Assembly (NCBI GenBank): GCA_964557285.1
Contig: CAZKZS010000068.1
Location: 1 to 17,874, forward strand
DNA from: SB15 sp964557285
GTDB lineage: Bacteria; Chloroflexota; Anaerolineae; Aggregatilineales; J027
Direction of reading: 5' to 3'
Length of the DNA stretch: 17,874 bases
A program made the position numbers and the translations under genes. The notes below the pieces were generated by a model. The model did no database searches, was not told the DNA's origin, and worked only from the letters and a program-made list of their open reading frames with translations. Positions 13,811-17,874 of this stretch are shown here, piece after piece (position 1 is the stretch's first letter; each line of letters opens with the position of its first letter).

Positions 13811-14824
13811 ATGCGAAACCGCTTTACCGCGATATTGCTTTCTGTGACGCTCGCAGCAGCTTTTGCAGTCAGCTTATTCATTAAACCCGCACCCAGCCAG
13901 GCGAATCCTGGTACTGGCTGGCGGGGAGAATATTTTAATAATACAACCTTCTCTGGCAATCCTGTGGCCGTCGTAACCGACGACGCGATTGCAAAAAATT
14001 GGGGTGATGGCGCTCCTCTGGCGGGTCTGCCTGCTGATTTTTTCAGTGTACGGTGGACAGCAGCCGTGAATTTTCAAACGGGCATTTACCGTTTTCGGAT
14101 TGGCGGCGACGATGGCATCCGTCTGTTTATTGATGATAATCTGGTGCTTGACCAGTTTGCTGTCGGGCCGTTCCGCACCTCTACCCGTGATGTTCAACTC
14201 AATCAAGGCACGCATAATCTCAGAGTAGAATATTTTGAAGACCAGCAGCTAGCGGGCGCGCTGGTCGATTGGACATTGATTGAGGCAGGCGTTCCGGCCA
14301 TTGCTCCCGATACAGGGGCAACGACGGTGCTTCCTTCTACTGTGACGACCCCTCTCGCGCATATCGCTGCTGGCACGCTGAATGTGCGTGCGAATCCCAA
14401 TGTCAATGCGGCGCGGATTGCTCAGGTGTATCTGTACCAGAGTTACCCGATTCGCGGCATTACATCGGATGGCAAGTGGTATCTGATTGAACTGAAAGAC
14501 GGCCGTACAGGATGGGTCGCTGAACGCTATATTTATCGCACGGAAAATACCCCCGTCCTGATTATTGACGTGGCATCCAGTACCGAAAACCAGACTCCGA
14601 ATATTGAAGTCACAGGGATTGCCACTTCAGAACTGAAAATTCGTTCCGCACCCCGCACCGGCGATCAGATTGGCCTGATTCCACAGGATGGACGGATGCG
14701 GATTCTGGGGCGAAATTCCGGCGGGTCGTGGTTTTACGTGTCCTATGATGGAATTGAAGGCTGGGCATTTTCCCCTTATATCCAGCTTACGAATGGCAAA
14801 GTCATGGACTTGCCCATCCGTTAA
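13811..14824 (+). CDS. secreted PA14 and tandem SH3b domain protein
   Basis: This is a 337-residue exported protein. A signal peptide (about 1-31) has a likely cut after SQA. A PA14 domain at about 36-157 begins GWRGEYFNN, contains FRIGGDDGIRLFIDD (95-109) and ends LVDWTLI; PA14 is a beta-barrel that usually binds carbohydrate. Two bacterial SH3 domains follow, at about 186-242 (LNVRANPN, GWVAERYI) and 270-326 (LKIRSAP, GWAFSPYI), which often bind wall peptides. The start at 13811 is preferred because AAAGG lies 4-5 bases upstream and the signal peptide then begins properly. ATG 13787 would sit nearly at the transcription start. With no catalytic domain, it is probably a wall- or glycan-binding surface protein. 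It is monocistronic, with its own promoter and terminator. Confidence 0.88.
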   Translation: MRNRFTAILLSVTLAAAFAVSLFIKPAPSQANPGTGWRGEYFNNTTFSGNPVAVVTDDAIAKNWGDGAPLAGLPADFFSVRWTAAVNFQTGIYRFRIGGDDGIRLFIDDNLVLDQFAVGPFRTSTRDVQLNQGTHNLRVEYFEDQQLAGALVDWTLIEAGVPAIAPDTGATTVLPSTVTTPLAHIAAGTLNVRANPNVNAARIAQVYLYQSYPIRGITSDGKWYLIELKDGRTGWVAERYIYRTENTPVLIIDVASSTENQTPNIEVTGIATSELKIRSAPRTGDQIGLIPQDGRMRILGRNSGGSWFYVSYDGIEGWAFSPYIQLTNGKVMDLPIR

Positions 14825-14842
14825 GTTCCCCACAAACTCACG

Positions 14843-14872
14843 GCGGCGGAAAGAAAATCCGCCGCTTTTTTT
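14843..14872 (+). terminator. rho-independent terminator of the PA14-SH3b gene
   Basis: An 8-bp GC-rich stem, GCGGCGGA (14843-14850) with TCCGCCGC (14858-14865), has a 7-base loop and is followed by seven T's (14866-14872). It lies 18 bases after the stop codon. Confidence 0.9.
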
Positions 14873-14887
14873 CATGCCATTTTACCC

Positions 14888-14916
14888 GCAACATTTAGTC
14901 TCAACGCGCGTATACT
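14888..14916 (+). promoter_or_regulatory. candidate promoter of the sigma-factor operon (possibly autoregulated)
   Basis: TATACT (14911-14916) is a good -10, 17 bases after the weak -35 GCAACA (14888-14893). The same stretch can be read as an ECF-type promoter: AAC at 14890-14892 and CGT at 14909-14911, separated by 16 bases, which resembles the AAC...CGT pattern used by many ECF sigma factors on their own genes. The sequence does not decide between the two readings. Confidence 0.35.
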
Positions 14917-14948
14917 GATGTTAGGTTAGCACGCTTGGAAAAGAAACC

Positions 14949-15545
14949 GTGTCCGTTGAAATTGAAAATAATGATCACATATGGATACAAAGGTCGCTGG
15001 CGGGTGACTTAAATGCGTTCGGGGAACTGGTGCAAATGTACGAGCGTCCGGTATATAACCTTGCCTATCGGATGTTAGGAGAGCCAAACGAAGCGGAAGA
15101 TGCCGCACAGGAGGCTTTTTTAAAAGCGTACTCTCATCTGGACCGCTACGATACCTCACGTTCTTTTAAAACCTGGCTGCTTTCAATCACTTCTAATCAC
15201 TGTATTGACCGCCTCAGAAAACGACGCCTCACCTATCTCTCGCTTGATGAACCCCTGCCGCCGCATCCTGCCCTAACGAGTGATGAACTGGGGCCAGAAG
15301 CCGCCGCCATAGCCAGAGAACGCAGCCAGAAGATTCAACTCATGCTGGATGGCTTAAGTTCAGAGTACCGACTGGTCGTTGTGCTGCGTTACTGGTATGA
15401 CCTTTCATATACGGAAATTGCGGACATGCTGCAAACCAGCGAAAGCGCGGTCAAAAGCCGTCTGTTCCGGGCGCGTCAGACTCTTGCCAAAGTGCTGGAA
15501 GAATCCGCGCCAGAACTGATAGCAGCCGTGGAAGGACAGGAATAA
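14949..15545 (+). CDS. ECF-type RNA polymerase sigma factor
   Basis: This 198-residue protein has the two domains of group 4 (ECF) sigma factors. Sigma-2 lies at about 24-92, with A-F-G-E-L-V near the start, DAAQEAFLKAY (51-61) and SFKTWLLSITSNHCIDRLRK (72-91). Sigma-4 lies at about 125-178, with a helix-turn-helix including LSYTEIADMLQTSESAVKSR (152-171). A linker joins them, and there is no sigma-1 or sigma-3. GTG at 14949 is the only good start, with GGAAAAG about 5 bases upstream. The stop overlaps the next ATG by one base (TAATG), so sigma factor and membrane partner are made together, the classic arrangement for release of a held sigma factor on an envelope signal. The regulated genes are unknown; the PA14-SH3b gene just upstream is separated by a terminator. 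Confidence 0.93.
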   Translation: MSVEIENNDHIWIQRSLAGDLNAFGELVQMYERPVYNLAYRMLGEPNEAEDAAQEAFLKAYSHLDRYDTSRSFKTWLLSITSNHCIDRLRKRRLTYLSLDEPLPPHPALTSDELGPEAAAIARERSQKIQLMLDGLSSEYRLVVVLRYWYDLSYTEIADMLQTSESAVKSRLFRARQTLAKVLEESAPELIAAVEGQE

Positions 15546-16090
15546 TGAACAGCGAATTTAAACCTCAAGCTCAGGATGACGATCCCAATTTTGTCCCTCA
15601 GCAGGCGGAAGAGGAGAGCGCGGAGCGATTGGCACGGTTGCAGGCTTCGCCCCATGAGGAAAATCTGCCCATGCGGATGCGCCTGGTTGACCAGTTGTTA
15701 GCGCATACCCCGATGGCGATGCCGCGCCCTGACTTTGCATTGCGGGTGATGGCAGCCCTCAAAGAACGCACTCCTTATATTTTGAAACCCCACGTTGGCT
15801 TAGGATTAGCGTTAGGGCTAAGTGTCAGTGCTGGATTCGCGGTGTTGATGATGGTGGTGGCGCTGCTGCTGATTGTACTTATCGTGCTGAACTGGTCGGA
15901 TGTTTACGAAGCGCTGGCGCTGGCATTGGGCGAGATTGGTACCACCCTGGGATCGCTGATTGATGAAATCGGCCAGTTGATTAGAGATGCGCCGCCTGCC
16001 GCCGTCATCATTACCCTGCTGGCGCTGCCTGCGCTGCTCCTGTGGATATGGTGGTTTCGCGGACGGGCAAAAGCAACAGAGACCAAGTGA
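15545..16090 (+). CDS. probable membrane anti-sigma factor (non-zinc type)
   Basis: This is a 181-residue protein. An acidic N-terminal cytoplasmic region (about 1-80) contains MPRPDFALRVMAALKER (59-75), a motif type often found just before the membrane segment of anti-sigma factors. Hydrophobic segments lie at about 85-116 and 152-170, the first long and Val/Leu-rich, the second ending LLLWIWWFRGR. The zinc-binding H-x3-C-x2-C motif of ZAS anti-sigma factors is absent, and the region contains no cysteine. Coupling to the sigma gene by TAATG overlap is the main evidence for the role. The family cannot be named more closely. Confidence 0.75.
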   Translation: MNSEFKPQAQDDDPNFVPQQAEEESAERLARLQASPHEENLPMRMRLVDQLLAHTPMAMPRPDFALRVMAALKERTPYILKPHVGLGLALGLSVSAGFAVLMMVVALLLIVLIVLNWSDVYEALALALGEIGTTLGSLIDEIGQLIRDAPPAAVIITLLALPALLLWIWWFRGRAKATETK

Positions 16091-16092
16091 CC

Positions 16093-16221
16093 ATGCGAGT
16101 CTTGTTTTTTACTTTCGCTGGTGGGTATTTTCGGAGTCGGACACCTGTTCGTGGGAATAGCGATAAAGCCTTTGCCTATTTTATTGCCGGTGTGCGGCAA
16201 GATGCCCAATCACACGCCTAA
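16093..16221 (+). pseudogene. possible frameshifted remnant of a small TM2-like membrane protein
   Basis: Two bases after the anti-sigma stop, an ATG opens a 42-codon frame ending at TAA 16219-16221. Read straight, its middle is not protein-like. The +1 frame over about 16106-16150 reads as a hydrophobic stretch, LLSLVGIFGVGHLFVG, and the original frame then continues with DKAFAYFIAGV. Joined by two compensating shifts, these resemble a TM2-type small membrane protein (hydrophobic, G-x-G-H-x-x-x-G, then a second helix). It overlaps the end of the Nudix gene by 12 bases and has no clear ribosome site. It may be chance, an annotation-level error, or a real broken gene. Confidence 0.25.
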
Positions 16222-16851
16222 ACAGGCTCGCAGCCGCCCTTCAAATTCCGATAGCATAATCGCCGTTGCGCCCCAGACCCGATGCGGCCCAACCTGATAC
16301 CAGCAGATTTCAAAAGTCGTGCCGCGAATTTCCGTTAGCCCACGATGTTTCAGGCTGTCGTCCAATAAAATCTCTAACGGACATTCAATTACTTCTGCAA
16401 CTTCGCTCAGGTCAAATTTCCACTGCATAGGACGATGAGGCGTGTATCCCACAAAGGGATACACCTGAAAATCACTGGGGGGGATATACAATTCGGTGAG
16501 CGCCCCCAAAATTTCAATATCGCTGATATTGACCCCGATTTCCTCATAGGTTTCGCGCAAAGCAGTTTGCTCAAATGTTTCCCGTTCTTCGTGGCGGCCA
16601 CCAGGTAAGGAAATCTGCCCCGGATGATTGGTAAACGTGTCCGGACGGCGGGTGAGGACAAAATGCAATTGTTCGTTCACAGGATATAGCAGCAACAGTG
16701 TAGCCGCCAGGCGGGGCTGCCCCTCCCGCGAATCGGGGCGTTTGATGGGGCGTGCCAGAGGTGCCATTTTGCGCTGCGCCTGATAGGGGTCAAATTCTGG
16801 CAGCCCCAGACGCAGCGCACAGCGCACCGTATCCAGCGTCAGATTATACAT
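16210..16851 (-). CDS. Nudix hydrolase, CoA-pyrophosphatase-like (NudL/NUDT7 type)
   Basis: This is a 213-residue protein with a complete Nudix box: Gly85, Glu91, Arg99-Glu100, Glu103-Glu104 and Gly106 fit G-x5-E-x7-R-E-U-x-E-E-x-G-U. The stretch just before it, LTRRPDTFTNHPGQISLPGG (66-85), matches the extra signature of CoA-type Nudix enzymes, which cleave coenzyme A to phosphopantetheine and adenosine 3',5'-bisphosphate. The start at 16851 is used because the longer reading to 17031 lies antiphase inside the next gene. This ATG overlaps that gene's stop by 8 bases, which suggests coupling since no good ribosome site is seen. The box is certain; the CoA substrate is likely but unproven. Confidence 0.9.
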   Translation of the reverse strand: MYNLTLDTVRCALRLGLPEFDPYQAQRKMAPLARPIKRPDSREGQPRLAATLLLLYPVNEQLHFVLTRRPDTFTNHPGQISLPGGRHEERETFEQTALRETYEEIGVNISDIEILGALTELYIPPSDFQVYPFVGYTPHRPMQWKFDLSEVAEVIECPLEILLDDSLKHRGLTEIRGTTFEICWYQVGPHRVWGATAIMLSEFEGRLRACLGV

Positions 16852-17164
16852 ACCAGGCGCGGCGCTTCCGCAGCGACACTCCCGCGTCTTCGCTGGTGGG
16901 GCTGCTCGAACGTACCCGCCCACGTGGGTCAATATGAATCTGACCGGATTGCTGGAGTCGGGCAAATTCTTCCGGCGTAATATCCGGCGCGGGTTCACCG
17001 CCCAAACGTTCCAACCGGGGTTTGAGGTCATCGTTATCTGCCGATTCCTCTGTGGTTTCCTGAACGGTGCTGTTCACCACCTGAACATCTTCCTCTGGCA
17101 TTTCGGGCGGAACAGCCGGAGGCGGATTATCGGTGCTGTCCGGCGGGTTAATGTTGTTGGTCAT
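16844..17164 (-). CDS. small acidic proline-rich protein, hypothetical
   Basis: I do not recognise this 106-residue protein. Residues 1-60 are rich in Pro, Asp, Glu and Asn and look disordered. Residues 60-106 are more ordered and become basic: PDITPEEFARLQQSGQIHI (about 63-81), then DPRGRVRS and a basic end, RKRRAWYV. There is no signal peptide and no membrane segment. ATG 17164 is preferred over 17182 because it reduces the overlap with the ThiF-like gene to 17 bases. It is sandwiched in frame-coupled order between an E1-like protein and the Nudix gene, so it may be a partner of the first, but there is no sequence proof. The ribosome site is weak in both cases. Confidence 0.6.
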   Translation of the reverse strand: MTNNINPPDSTDNPPPAVPPEMPEEDVQVVNSTVQETTEESADNDDLKPRLERLGGEPAPDITPEEFARLQQSGQIHIDPRGRVRSSSPTSEDAGVSLRKRRAWYV

Positions 17165-17874
17165 ATGCTTCTTCGTCCTCATCTTCCAATGAAATCATAT
17201 CACTACCAAGCGCGTCAAGTGAAAGCGTTTCTACGGCAGCTTCCAGATGTCGGCTGCTGCACACCAGACACTGCGGATTTCTGTCAATCGTGACCCATTC
17301 CGCGCTGTAGGGCAGGGTGCGGCGTCCCTGAAAAATTTCAATTTCTCCGTTGGCTAAAATGACGGTGTTACCCGGCAAATGGCGATAGGCAGGCATCCCT
17401 TCAATCAGGGTGTTTAAAGCCATATCTGCCTGGGTTGCGGCCACCCGTACTACATGCAGCCACAATCCGGGTTCAGCATCCAGAGTCCCCTGAGCGTTGA
17501 TAAGGCCATAATCCAGTTCGCCGCTTCCATCAGGGGAGGGATGAACATAGCCTTCGCGCAGCGTTGATGCCCAGCACGCATAACACGGCCCTTCATAGGG
17601 TTTAATGACGGTTACATCGCCGCCTTCGCCGCGTTCATACACGCCGGCATAAATCGCTTTGAGATTCTTTTTCAGGCATAGCTCATTGATAAAAAACTTT
17701 GCCCCTTCCCCATCAACGGCGCAGACCACCAAATCAACCCCATCAATCGCTTCCTGATGATGCTCAATCCGTCCTCGAATCGCCTGTACGCGGGCGTCAG
17801 GATTCTGTTTCTGGATAAGTTCCGCCACCACTTCCTCTGTAGGTCTGCCGATGTCATGATAACTGGCGACATGG
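17148..17874 (-). CDS. ThiF/MoeB/HesA (E1-like) family protein, C-terminal part (cut by window edge)
   Basis: The 241 residues visible match the second half of the E1-like superfamily, which adenylates the C-terminus of ubiquitin-like or sulfur-carrier proteins. It has HDIGRPTEEV near the window edge, V-D-L-V-V-C-A-V-D in the Rossmann half, Y-A-G-V-Y-E-R-G-E-G-G-D-V, and a probable zinc site of two CxxC pairs: PCYAC (about residues 96-100 of the visible part) and QCLVC near the C-terminus. The ATP-binding N-terminal half lies beyond base 17874. The C-terminus is acidic (SLEDEDEEAYDQQH) and overlaps the next gene. Whether it acts in thiamine or molybdopterin sulfur transfer or in a ubiquitin-like conjugation system cannot be told from this half. 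No carrier protein ending in Gly-Gly is seen nearby. Confidence 0.85.
   Translation of the reverse strand, partial: HVASYHDIGRPTEEVVAELIQKQNPDARVQAIRGRIEHHQEAIDGVDLVVCAVDGEGAKFFINELCLKKNLKAIYAGVYERGEGGDVTVIKPYEGPCYACWASTLREGYVHPSPDGSGELDYGLINAQGTLDAEPGLWLHVVRVAATQADMALNTLIEGMPAYRHLPGNTVILANGEIEIFQGRRTLPYSAEWVTIDRNPQCLVCSSRHLEAAVETLSLDALGSDMISLEDEDEEAYDQQH

Noticed and set aside
16852..17031. N-terminal extension of the Nudix frame
   Set aside because: It runs antiphase through the small acidic gene. ATG 16851 gives normal family length and couples to that gene's stop.
1..17874. CRISPR array, rRNA or tRNA genes
   Set aside because: No regularly spaced repeats and no stretch recognisable as rRNA or a tRNA cloverleaf were seen by eye on either strand. 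A covariance-model scan was not possible here.

Overview
The window looks like chromosomal DNA of a bacterium, most likely a Chloroflexota member of the Anaerolineae type. This is an inference from content: proline-rich single-pass proteins with bacterial SH3 domains, a PA14-SH3b secreted protein, a PolX with PHP domain beside ligA, and a CopC-like/ctaA/ctaB cluster. GC is moderate by eye, genes are tightly packed with 1-17 base overlaps, and I see no rRNA, tRNA, CRISPR array or insertion sequence.

Layout. (1) 1-877, + strand: the 3' end of a WecA/MraY-type sugar-phosphate transferase, then a coupled small membrane protein. (2) 892-1934, + strand: a monocistronic unit with a direct repeat, a strong extended -10 promoter, a tyrosine-recombinase-fold protein lacking nearly all catalytic residues, and a clean terminator. 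(3) 1933-8445, - strand: a genome-maintenance operon read from a probable leaderless promoter: polX, an SH3b membrane protein, ligA, an rlmI-like rRNA methyltransferase, then a short-chain dehydrogenase. (4) 8455-10724, + strand, divergent from polX: a CopC-like membrane protein with an extra CxxC, ctaA and ctaB, the heme A synthesis part of cytochrome oxidase assembly. (5) 10731-13708, - strand: a three-segment membrane protein, a phage/contractile tail-tube-like protein (T4 gp19 type) with a Pro/Gln-rich N-terminus, a secreted protein, and a crotonase-family enzyme, with a perfect 11-bp palindrome between the last two. (6) 13749-14872, + strand: a secreted PA14-SH3b-SH3b protein with its own promoter and terminator. 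(7) 14888-16221, + strand: an ECF sigma factor, a coupled membrane protein that is probably its anti-sigma factor, and a possible frameshifted small membrane-protein remnant. (8) 16210-17874, - strand: an E1-like/ThiF protein cut by the window edge, a small acidic proline-rich protein and a CoA-pyrophosphatase-type Nudix hydrolase.

How genes work together (inference). PolX and LigA can fill and seal gaps in base-excision repair. CtaB makes heme O and CtaA converts it to heme A, while the CopC-like protein could handle copper for the same oxidase. The sigma/membrane-protein pair is a standard envelope-signalling unit.

The most unusual items are the catalytically degenerate Xer-like protein under its own strong promoter, the stand-alone tail-tube-fold protein beside membrane and secreted partners, the CopC domain with an added CxxC, and the broken active-site region of the first gene, which may be a sequence-end artefact.
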